A stretch of DNA of 5,268 nucleotides from JBIQLO01 sp044464175 (GCA_044464175.1 JBIQLO010000247.1:1-5268); one strand, 5' to 3'. Shown: positions 1 to 5,021, counted from the stretch's first letter. Notes: generated from the sequence alone by a model not told the origin. Numbers and translations: made by a program.

Positions 1-200
1 ACGGTGTCGCCGTTGACCGTTCGGCGCAGGGCATCGGCCGCCGCGCAGACCGTGATCTTCCGCCCATTGCGCGCCTTGGGCGGGCGGGCCTGCTCGACGA
101 TCAGAAAGGCGAAGTCAATCGCCCGGTTTTCCGTCCCATACCCCGTGTCCAACTGGTGGACCCCGCGCGGCGGTTCACACGTGGTGGATTCATCCGACAT
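1..200 (-). CDS. Hypothetical protein, N-terminal part (runs off the left edge)
   Basis: An open frame starts at ATG (complement of 198-200) and runs 66 codons without a stop to the window edge, so only the N-terminus is visible. It begins MSDESTTCEPPRGVHQLDTG and continues through a hydrophobic stretch (AIDFAFLIVEQA) and a basic stretch (RPPKARNGRKITVCAAADAL). I do not recognise the family. There is no signal peptide and no convincing membrane segment. A GGAG ribosome site (complement of 208-211) lies 7 nt upstream of the ATG, which supports this start. It begins 72 nt after the stop of the amidohydrolase on the same strand. I see no terminator and no clear promoter in that gap, so co-transcription is plausible but inferred. 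A plus-strand frame across the same bases has no ribosome site and looks like a shadow. Confidence 0.6.
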   Translation of the reverse strand, partial: MSDESTTCEPPRGVHQLDTGYGTENRAIDFAFLIVEQARPPKARNGRKITVCAAADALRRTVNGDT

Positions 201-207
201 GCCGCAT

Positions 208-211
208 CTCC
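208..211 (-). promoter_or_regulatory. Ribosome binding site of the left-edge gene
   Basis: On the minus strand GGAG lies 7 nt before the ATG at 200. It is the main reason for calling that start, because the protein itself is not recognised. Confidence 0.5.
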
Positions 212-272
212 GGTTAATTCCTGATTCTCCAGGCGATCGTCGCACACGTCCCCATTGCCCGGGCCAGGCGCT

Positions 273-1322
273 CTACTGCTTCTCCGCCAACGGCGGCAGC
301 CCCATCAGCTCGGCCGCCGACTCATACAAAATCCGCTTCTTCAGCGCTTCGGAAATCCCCCGGGGAAACGCCCGGTTCGGGTCGTCGAAGTCCCAGTGCG
401 GAAAATCGCTGGAAAAGAGCACCGTCTTCTCCGCCTGGATCATCTCGAACAGTTGCAGCAGGTGCTGCGGGTTCTCCGGCTCCTCCATCGGCTGGGTCGT
501 GAAGCGCACGTGGTCGAAGATGTATTCCGAGGGCATCCGCCGCAGCCACGGCACCGTGCTGCGCAGCGCCTTGAAGTTCTTGTCCATCCGCCAGATCACC
601 CCCGTCAGCCAGGCGATCCCCGCCTCGGTGAAGATCACCTTCAGCCGGGGAAACCGCTCGAAAATCCCCTCCGCCACCATGCTCACCAGATGCGCCTGAT
701 ACGTCAGCGGGATCACCGTGTGCCATTCAAAATAGCTGGCCGGACAGCCGATCGGGGTCGAGGGCTTGATCGCCCCCTCCCGTCCCGGGTGCATGGCAAA
801 GGGGATGTTCAGGTCGTGGCAGGCCTGGTAGATCGGGTAATAGCTCCGGTGCCCGTAGAGATGGCAGCTTTCACCGCAGACCAGCACCTGCTTCATGCGC
901 GGGTGCTTGGCCATCCGGTGAATCTCCGCCACCGCCTTCTCCGGATCGTTCATGTTCACCGCGATCGAGCCCAGGAAGCGGTCGTCGCCCGCCATGAACT
1001 CCAGCTGCCAGTCATTCCACGCCCGCGCCATCGCCGAGCCCACGTCGATGTTGTGGATCAGGCTCACCCCCATCCCCGGCGACTGGAGCACGCCATAGGC
1101 GATGTTGTGCTTGTCCAGGTGGTCCCGCGCCGTGGCATGCGGGTCCTTGCACTCGGCATCCCGCCGGATCACCCCGAACGGATTGGAGTACCCCTGCCCC
1201 GGCGCGCTGCTCATCCCCTGCGCCACCGCCTCCCGGAACTCCGCCGGCACAAACGGGTCCAGCGGATGCGCCGGCGAGGCATACGGATGAATGTCCAGGT
1301 CAATGATGGGAATGGTGCTCAT
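273..1322 (-). CDS. Amidohydrolase family 2 (ACMSD-like) metal-dependent hydrolase or decarboxylase
   Basis: This is a 349-residue protein of the amidohydrolase-2 / COG2159 type: a cytoplasmic TIM-barrel enzyme of the superfamily that includes ACMSD and gamma-resorcylate decarboxylase. Visible landmarks are the N-terminal IIDLDIHP with the D10-x-H12 metal-ligand motif, His178 in AMHPG, Glu233 in FTEAG, and SSDFPHWDFDDP at 304-315 with Asp306, the expected catalytic or metal Asp, and His309. All metal-site landmarks are present and the length is normal, so it looks intact and active. The substrate cannot be read from sequence: members decarboxylate or hydrolyse aromatic or related carboxylates, and many are uncharacterised. 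I chose ATG 1322, not the in-frame ATG at 1418, because the DxH motif sits about 10 residues from the N-terminus in this family and a perfect -10 box lies inside the longer frame. It is followed by an unrecognised gene on the same strand and preceded by a TPR gene, which gives no functional hint. Confidence 0.9.
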   Translation of the reverse strand: MSTIPIIDLDIHPYASPAHPLDPFVPAEFREAVAQGMSSAPGQGYSNPFGVIRRDAECKDPHATARDHLDKHNIAYGVLQSPGMGVSLIHNIDVGSAMARAWNDWQLEFMAGDDRFLGSIAVNMNDPEKAVAEIHRMAKHPRMKQVLVCGESCHLYGHRSYYPIYQACHDLNIPFAMHPGREGAIKPSTPIGCPASYFEWHTVIPLTYQAHLVSMVAEGIFERFPRLKVIFTEAGIAWLTGVIWRMDKNFKALRSTVPWLRRMPSEYIFDHVRFTTQPMEEPENPQHLLQLFEMIQAEKTVLFSSDFPHWDFDDPNRAFPRGISEALKKRILYESAAELMGLPPLAEKQ

Positions 1323-1331
1323 GGCGCTGCG

Positions 1332-1361
1332 ATTATACCCGACAAGGGCGGGATTTGTCGA
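1332..1361 (-). promoter_or_regulatory. Sigma-70-like promoter of the amidohydrolase gene, possibly leaderless
   Basis: On the minus strand there is a perfect TATAAT -10 box (complement of 1332-1337). Upstream, separated by 18 nt, is TCGACA (complement of 1356-1361), 5 of 6 to the -35 consensus. The -10 box ends only 9 nt before the ATG at 1322. Transcription starting about 7 nt downstream of the box would leave a leader of about 0-3 nt. No Shine-Dalgarno sequence is present in those 9 nt, which agrees with leaderless translation. The promoter call is from sequence; leaderless expression is inferred. Confidence 0.65.
1340..1360. repeat. Inverted repeat overlapping the amidohydrolase promoter (candidate operator)
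   Basis: CGACAA (1340-1345) and its exact reverse complement TTGTCG (1355-1360) are separated by 9 nt, giving half-site centres 15 bp apart. One arm overlaps the -35 hexamer and the other lies close to the -10 box, where a bound repressor would block RNA polymerase. Six-base arms can arise by chance, so a regulatory role is inferred from position. Confidence 0.4.
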
Positions 1362-1382
1362 AACCCATCCAAAGCCCATAGG

Positions 1383-1403
1383 GGCGGCTTCAGCCGCCGT
1401 TTT
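1383..1403 (+). repeat. GC-rich hairpin followed by TTTT between the TPR and amidohydrolase genes
   Basis: GGCGGC (1383-1388) and GCCGCC (1393-1398) form a perfect 6-bp GC stem around the tetraloop TTCA, with four T residues at 1400-1403. It resembles a short intrinsic terminator on the plus strand, but no plus-strand gene reads into it. On the minus strand, where the TPR transcript would arrive, there is no T-run after the stem. A dispersed palindromic (REP-like) element or a weak structural terminator for the TPR gene is therefore as likely. It lies 34 nt past the TPR stop. Confidence 0.4.
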
Positions 1404-1436
1404 CGCCCATGACAGCAACTTGACGTCCCAAGCCCC

Positions 1437-2948
1437 TCACCCCTCCCCCATCTCCTCCAACTGCTGCAATATCTCCTTGGCCCGCTGCCGCAGCGGCGGG
1501 GGGGCTTCATCATCCTGAACCAGCGACGCCAGCACCCGACATGCCTGGGGCATCTGCTTGGCCTCGCACCGCGCTTGCGCCACGCGCCAGCGCAGCATCG
1601 GATCGCGCTGCTCCAGGTCCGCGATCTGATCCGCCGCCGCCAGAAGCGCATCGGGCCGCTCCAGCACCCCCAGCGTATGCAACTGCCCCAGCAGCAGCGC
1701 ATCGGTCCGCTCCCGCGCCAGACCCAGTTCAAACGCCCGCAGCGCGTCGGCCGGACGGTTTTCCGCCAGATACGCATCCCCCAGAATCTTCCAGATCGCC
1801 CAGCTTTGCGGATACGCCCTTGCCAGCGGCTCCAGCAGGATCGCCACCGCCTCCATCCCGTTCTGCCGCGCCGGCTCCACCAGCATGTGCAGCGCATCCA
1901 GGTCATTGGGATCGCGGTCGATCGCCAGGCGCAACTGCTGGATCGCCTCCCCCTCAAGATGCCGCCGCGGCTCCGGGTCGCTCGTCTGCCGCGCCCGCTC
2001 GGTCAGCACCGACGCCAGTTCCACCCGGATCGCCGGCAGGTCCACCTCATCCACCGCCTGCCGCAGCGATGCCTCGGCCGCCTCCAAGTCATGATGGTGC
2101 CGCTGGATCATGCCCCGCAGCGCTGTCAGTTCCCCCCGCGCCCCGAATGTCCCCTCGCATCGCTCCAGCAGCATCTCGGCCAGTTCCGGCATGTCATCCT
2201 GAAGCATGCTCTGGCCCAGCGCCATCGCCGTTGCCGGGTCCGGGTCCATCTCCTCCAGGCGCATGTGCATGTTCTGGATGTATTGCTGGCGCGGCACATG
2301 CGCGATCGTGGCCGGATCGGTCGGATCGGCGAACACCCGCACCAACTCCCCCAACTGCACGCGGGACTCGATCGTTAGCGGATGGGTCTCCCCCAGCTTT
2401 CGCCGTACCGCCTCCAACATCCGCTCAAAGCGGTGGGGCTGCCCGATCGCCCGGCAGGCCGCGGCATATTCCGGCAGCGCCAGCGAGTGCGTCGGCCGCA
2501 GCTTCAACGCATCCTGGTAAAACCGCAGCGCGTTGGCCAGATACCCCATCTGCCGCATCGCCCGCCCCCGCGCCAGCGCCCCCGACGGGTCCAGTGGATC
2601 GATCTCCGCCAGCCGCCGCCCCAGGTCATCCACCTCATTCCAGCGCCCCCGGTCCATCTTCTCGGCCAGTTCCCGGTAAAAATCGGCCTTGCGGATTGCC
2701 AGTTGAAACTCATGGCACATCGGGTGCCGCGGCCGATCCGCCACGAACCCCTTCATCCACTGCATGGCCTCGTCGAAGCTGAATTCCCCCTCGCGCACCC
2801 GCTGCTCCTGCCCGCGCGGAGCCGGCAACGTCTCGGGCAGGTGGTGCTCCTCGGTGAAGTCGCTCTTGACCGGAATGAGCTTCCATCGCCCCCCGGGCCG
2901 GTGCGCCCGCACCCATCCAACCAGTTGTCTCAGCGTCGGCTTCTTCAT
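1437..2948 (-). CDS. TPR-repeat protein, cytoplasmic, function unknown
   Basis: This is a 503-residue soluble protein with no signal peptide or membrane segment. The basic N-terminus (MKKPTLRQLVGWVRAHRPGG) is followed by helical segments typical of tetratricopeptide repeats. The clearest repeat is about 383-416, with W386, L389, G390, Y393, A402, F406 and G409 at the canonical TPR spacing. Another lies around 121-154 (A140, Y144, A147, P152). Segments near 235-300 and 331-380 look like degenerate repeats. TPR arrays form a superhelical scaffold for protein-protein contacts, so a scaffolding or adaptor role is likely, but no partner or enzymatic domain is visible. ATG 2948 is the first good start; its ribosome site is poor (only AGG, 2 nt from the ATG). 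The gene is divergent from the DUF2130-type gene and followed by the amidohydrolase on the same strand 114 nt downstream. A secretion, sporulation or PEP-CTERM type TPR protein is not supported by any visible motif. Confidence 0.85.
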   Translation of the reverse strand: MKKPTLRQLVGWVRAHRPGGRWKLIPVKSDFTEEHHLPETLPAPRGQEQRVREGEFSFDEAMQWMKGFVADRPRHPMCHEFQLAIRKADFYRELAEKMDRGRWNEVDDLGRRLAEIDPLDPSGALARGRAMRQMGYLANALRFYQDALKLRPTHSLALPEYAAACRAIGQPHRFERMLEAVRRKLGETHPLTIESRVQLGELVRVFADPTDPATIAHVPRQQYIQNMHMRLEEMDPDPATAMALGQSMLQDDMPELAEMLLERCEGTFGARGELTALRGMIQRHHHDLEAAEASLRQAVDEVDLPAIRVELASVLTERARQTSDPEPRRHLEGEAIQQLRLAIDRDPNDLDALHMLVEPARQNGMEAVAILLEPLARAYPQSWAIWKILGDAYLAENRPADALRAFELGLARERTDALLLGQLHTLGVLERPDALLAAADQIADLEQRDPMLRWRVAQARCEAKQMPQACRVLASLVQDDEAPPPLRQRAKEILQQLEEMGEG

Positions 2949-2964
2949 GACCTGTGGCTACTCT

Positions 2965-2994
2965 AACATATGATAGTCCCGAAAGCAGCCGAAA
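2965..2994 (-). promoter_or_regulatory. Possible weak promoter of the TPR gene
   Basis: TATGTT (complement of 2965-2970) could serve as a -10 box about 16 nt before the TPR start codon. That would leave a leader of about 10 nt with little room for a ribosome site. The matching -35 is poor: TTTCGG or TTCGGC, depending on spacing. This is the best candidate in the short space available. Confidence 0.25.
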
Positions 2995-2996
2995 GC
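2979..2996. repeat. Tandem direct repeat CCGAAAGC with 10-bp period
   Basis: CCGAAAGC occurs at 2979-2986 and again at 2989-2996, one helical turn apart, in the divergent intergenic region and next to the presumed -35 of the TPR gene. Same-face direct repeats are typical of regulator half-sites, but two 8-mers are weak evidence alone. Confidence 0.3.
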
Positions 2997-3004
2997 GCCG
3001 CACG

Positions 3005-3035
3005 CCATTTTGTCCGGCTCTTCGTGGGAAAATGG
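3005..3035. repeat. Inverted repeat CCATTTT / AAAATGG in the divergent promoter region
   Basis: CCATTTT (3005-3011) and AAAATGG (3029-3035) are perfect 7-bp complements separated by 17 nt. GGAA-T-TTCC (3036-3044) follows directly. The site lies about 50-80 nt upstream of the presumed -10 of the DUF2130-type gene, where an activator or shared regulator could bind. It might also form a hairpin if transcribed. Confidence 0.3.
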
Positions 3036-3082
3036 GGAATTTCCAGCAAGGCCGTCCGCCTGCTTTTCTCCTCCGCCGGCCG

Positions 3083-3091
3083 TGATAAGAT
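3083..3091 (+). promoter_or_regulatory. Extended -10 element upstream of the DUF2130-type gene
   Basis: TGATAAGAT fits an extended -10 (TGn followed by TAAGAT, 4 of 6 to TATAAT). I see no good -35, which an extended -10 can tolerate. Transcription would begin near 3098 and give a leader of about 40 nt containing the strong ribosome site. Confidence 0.4.
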
Positions 3092-3124
3092 CGCCCTCCG
3101 GCAAGTCCTGTGGCCCTTGTGCTT

Positions 3125-3132
3125 AAAGGAGG
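3125..3132 (+). promoter_or_regulatory. Ribosome binding site that sets the GTG start of the DUF2130-type gene
   Basis: AAAGGAGG is close to a full anti-16S complement. It lies 5 nt before GTG 3138, the ideal distance. It selects that GTG over the in-frame ATG at 2970, which has no ribosome site, and over the out-of-frame ATG at 3133, which abuts the site with no spacing. Confidence 0.8.
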
Positions 3133-3137
3133 ATGCG

Positions 3138-4601
3138 GTGGAGCCCAACCAGATTACCTGCCCCAAATGTCATCAGGCGTTCGCCCTGACGGCCGCCATC
3201 GAGCAACCGATCGTCGAAAAACTCCGCCTTCAGTTTGAGCAGCAGGGGCGCCAGCGCGAGGCGCAGCTCCAAAGCCGCCGCCAGGAACTGGAACAAGAGG
3301 CCGCCCGCCTCAAGACCGAGCGCCAGGCCCTTGAGCAGCAGCTTCAACAGCGGCTGGAGCAGGCCTTGAAGCAGGCGGCGGCCGAGCAGCAGCTCAAGGC
3401 CCGCCAGGCGGTCGAGCTGGAGATGCGCCAGCTGAAGGATGAAGCCCGGGAAAACCAGAAGCAACTGGAGGCGGCCCGGGCCGAACGCCTGGACCTGCTC
3501 AAGCAGAAGCGCGAGCTGGACGATGCCCGCAAAAACCTGGAGATCGAAAAGGCCGAGCAGATCGAAAAGGAGCGCCAGGCGATCCGGGCCGAAGCGCAGA
3601 AAGCCGCCGCCGAGGCCGCCGGCAAGCAGGTGCAGGAACTGCGCGACATCCTCTCGGCCAAGGAGCAGCTTCTGGAGGACATGCGCGCTCAGGAAAGCCA
3701 GTTGCGCAAGGAACGGGCACTGATGGAGGAGCAGAAAAAGGGGATGGAACTGGAGATGCAGCGCCGATCCGACCAGATCGCCCAGGAGGTGGCCCTCAAA
3801 AAGGAGGAGGAATTCCATCTGAAGGAGTCGCAGTGGCAGAAAAAGAGCGAGGAACTGACCCGCCAGATCGAGGAGCTGCGCCGCAAGAACGAGCAGGGCT
3901 CCCAGCAGACCCAGGGCGAGGCGCTGGAGGTGGACCTGGAACGTTCCCTGACCGACTGCTTCGGCATGGACTGCATCGAACCGGTCGCCAAGGGCGTGCG
4001 CGGCGCCGACATCCTGCAGCGCGTGCGCGATGAGTACGCCCGCCCCTGCGGCACGATCATCTGGGAATGCAAGCAGACCAAGACCTGGAGCGATGGCTGG
4101 CTGCGAAAGCTCAAGGATGACCAGATCGAGCAGAAGGCGGACCTGGCGGTGCTGGTCTCGGCCGCCCTGCCCAGGGAAATGACCCATTTTGAATGTCGGG
4201 AGAACGTCTGGGTCACGCCCCCTTCCCTGGCCCTCCCGCTGGCCCGCGCCCTGCGGCTGTGCCTGATCCAGACCGCCGCCGCCCGCAACGCCGGCATTGG
4301 ACAGGAATCCAAACGCGCCCAGGTCTACGACTACCTCTGCAGCCAGGAATTCAAGGGGCGCGTCACCGCCATCGTCGAGGCCTTCATGACCATGCGCCAG
4401 GAACTGGAGAAGGAAAAAAAGGCCTACGCCCGCATCTGGGCCGCCCGCGAAAAGCAACTGGAACGCGTCCTGCACAACACCGTCGGCCTATACGGCACCC
4501 TCCAGGGAATCATCGGCCACTCCCTCCCCGCCATCGACGGGCTGGAACTCGACGCTCTGGGCGTCGATGTCCTGAGCGAGGCCAAAGCCCTCCCCGCCTG
4601 A
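3138..4601 (+). CDS. DUF2130 / COG4487-type protein: CxxC, long coiled coil, nuclease-like C-terminal domain
   Basis: This is a 487-residue soluble protein starting at GTG. Residues 1-20 hold a single CPKC knuckle (C8, C11). Residues about 25-260 are an almost unbroken Glu/Lys/Arg/Gln/Ala-rich coiled coil. Residues about 261-487 match my memory of the DUF2130 domain, including the stretch around RGADIL (288-293), IIWECKQTKTW (307-317) and KLKDDQ (324-329). E264 or E268 in a helix, D291, E310-x-K312 and Q329 fit the alpha-E, D, ExK, Q layout of PD-(D/E)XK nucleases, and the whole arrangement resembles RmuC without its membrane anchor. Nuclease activity is inferred, not established; the family is usually listed as uncharacterised. 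It may act on DNA in the cytoplasm or be a structural coiled-coil protein. It is apparently monocistronic, divergent from the TPR gene and followed by a terminator-like hairpin. The longer frame from 2970 would add 56 residues ahead of the CxxC knuckle and is rejected. Confidence 0.85.
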   Translation: MEPNQITCPKCHQAFALTAAIEQPIVEKLRLQFEQQGRQREAQLQSRRQELEQEAARLKTERQALEQQLQQRLEQALKQAAAEQQLKARQAVELEMRQLKDEARENQKQLEAARAERLDLLKQKRELDDARKNLEIEKAEQIEKERQAIRAEAQKAAAEAAGKQVQELRDILSAKEQLLEDMRAQESQLRKERALMEEQKKGMELEMQRRSDQIAQEVALKKEEEFHLKESQWQKKSEELTRQIEELRRKNEQGSQQTQGEALEVDLERSLTDCFGMDCIEPVAKGVRGADILQRVRDEYARPCGTIIWECKQTKTWSDGWLRKLKDDQIEQKADLAVLVSAALPREMTHFECRENVWVTPPSLALPLARALRLCLIQTAAARNAGIGQESKRAQVYDYLCSQEFKGRVTAIVEAFMTMRQELEKEKKAYARIWAAREKQLERVLHNTVGLYGTLQGIIGHSLPAIDGLELDALGVDVLSEAKALPA

Positions 4602-4633
4602 TGGTTCACTCCCGCCCCCCTCGAATCCCTCTC

Positions 4634-4682
4634 CCTGCCCTCCCCCAGTGAACGCAATCGGGGAGGGCAGGAAGGGGCTTTT
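4634..4682 (+). terminator. Probable intrinsic terminator of the DUF2130-type gene
   Basis: CCTGCCCTCCCC (4634-4645) pairs perfectly over 12 bp with GGGGAGGGCAGG (4660-4671) around a 14-nt loop. It begins 33 nt after the stop codon. A short T-run, TTTT, lies at 4679-4682, 7 nt past the stem, which is farther than ideal. The very stable stem makes termination likely. The long gap to the T-run leaves open that it is a dispersed GC-rich inverted repeat. Confidence 0.6.
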
Positions 4683-4721
4683 CCGACGACTGGGCGGTTA
4701 CCCGTCATCCTGTTGACTTTT

Positions 4722-4734
4722 GCCTAACATAGGC
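4722..4734. repeat. Short palindrome GCCTA-ACA-TAGGC next to a TTGACT hexamer
   Basis: Five-base perfect arms flank a 3-nt centre. TTGACT (4713-4718) lies just upstream and could be a -35, but the hexamer 17 nt further on (TAGGCT, 4736-4741) is a poor -10. The pair may be a distal promoter/operator for icd or chance. Confidence 0.25.
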
Positions 4735-4777
4735 GTAGGCTCTCTCATGCTTCAATATCCCTTCCACCCATTTCCCT

Positions 4778-4809
4778 TCGTCGCTCTGCCGCTTCGTCGT
4801 TCCGTTGCT
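4778..4809. repeat. Degenerate 8-bp tandem repeat, four units of YYGYYGYT
   Basis: Four adjacent 8-mers, TCGTCGCT, CTGCCGCT, TCGTCGTT and CCGTTGCT, all fit YYGYYGYT with no gap. The 8-bp period is not a multiple of three, so the array is not explained by a simple codon repeat. Flanking 8-mers on both sides do not fit. Function is unknown. Confidence 0.55.
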
Positions 4810-4818
4810 TCCCCGACA

Positions 4819-4921
4819 CCAACGAACCCAACCCAAACCCATCAAAAACCTCGCTGGCGCTCCAGAATCAACGATTTTCCCCCCGAACCCAACACCCGCT
4901 ATTTCCCAACGAACCCAACCC
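4819..4921. repeat. Three direct copies of CGAACCCAAC
   Basis: CGAACCCAAC lies at 4823-4832, 4884-4893 and 4910-4919. The first and third are extended to an identical 16-mer, CCAACGAACCCAACCC (4819-4834 and 4906-4921), 87 bp apart. The reverse strand reads GTTGGGTTCG. Copies this close upstream of icd could be regulator sites or remains of an expanded low-complexity repeat. Confidence 0.55.
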
Positions 4922-4961
4922 TCCGCCGCCTTCGCCCCCTCCCGCGCCCGGCGGCCCCGAA

Positions 4962-4990
4962 TTGACACCACCGCCCACCCCGGCTAGCTT
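4962..4990 (+). promoter_or_regulatory. Promoter of icd
   Basis: A perfect -35, TTGACA (4962-4967), is followed after exactly 17 nt by TAGCTT (4985-4990), which keeps the T, A and final T of the -10 consensus. Transcription would start near 4997, leaving a leader of about 25 nt that carries the ribosome site. Confidence 0.55.
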
Positions 4991-5010
4991 TCGCCCTTGG
5001 ATTTAACCAC

Positions 5011-5015
5011 AAGGA
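5011..5015 (+). promoter_or_regulatory. icd: Ribosome binding site of icd
   Basis: AAGGA lies 6 nt before ATG 5022 and agrees with the N-terminus expected from homologous isocitrate dehydrogenases. Confidence 0.65.
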
Positions 5016-5021
5016 TTCACT

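Larger units (their letters stand above)
4602..5021. other. 420-nt intergenic region rich in repeats
   Basis: I find no convincing gene in this stretch. In order it holds the terminator-like hairpin (4634-4671), a TTGACT hexamer (4713-4718) beside a small palindrome (4722-4734), a degenerate 8-bp tandem repeat (4778-4809), three copies of CGAACCCAAC (4823-4919) and the icd promoter and ribosome site. The plus strand is unusually C-rich: by hand count 4801-4920 has 54 C and only 13 G. An 88-codon minus-strand frame (4705-4971) crosses these repeats but reads as low complexity, with no ribosome site and no family resemblance. Confidence 0.7.

Noticed and set aside
4..699. 231-codon plus-strand open frame at the left edge
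   Set aside because: It crosses two minus-strand genes and the gap between them, is Ser/Arg-rich low complexity and has no recognisable domain.
255..1412. 385-codon plus-strand open frame antisense to the amidohydrolase
   Set aside because: It is Arg/His/Pro-rich with no family resemblance and no ribosome site, and it mirrors a well-conserved enzyme on the other strand; typical of GC-rich antisense frames.
1320..1418. Longer amidohydrolase start at ATG 1418
   Set aside because: The extra 32 residues overlap the -35/-10 promoter and the operator-like repeat, and the family's DxH motif should lie near the N-terminus.
1541..2782. 413-codon plus-strand open frame antisense to the TPR gene
   Set aside because: Composition is dominated by Pro, Ala and Ser, as expected from the complement of a GC-rich coding sequence; the minus strand reads as canonical TPR repeats.
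2970..3137. Longer DUF2130-type start at ATG 2970
   Set aside because: No ribosome site, the extra sequence is not domain-like, and a strong AAAGGAGG site selects GTG 3138.
3123..4475. 450-codon minus-strand open frame antisense to the coiled-coil gene
   Set aside because: Its Leu/Gly-rich sequence is the mechanical complement of the Glu/Lys/Gln/Ala codons of the coiled coil; no ribosome site or conserved motif.
1437..4601. A defence or other novel multi-gene system built from the TPR and nuclease-like genes
   Set aside because: The two genes diverge rather than form an operon, no sensor, ATPase or toxin module is present, and DUF2130-type genes are widespread single genes; nothing here goes beyond adjacency.
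4819..4921. CRISPR-like array or telomere-like repeat
   Set aside because: The repeats are only 10-16 bp, unevenly spaced (61 and 26 bp between core starts) and few; no cas genes, and the G-tract pattern is not regular enough for a telomere.
4705..4971. 88-codon minus-strand open frame in the intergenic region, with two GWVRW segments
   Set aside because: The repeated segments come from the CGAACCCAAC DNA repeats; no ribosome site, no family match, and composition typical of repeats. Kept only as part of the intergenic description.
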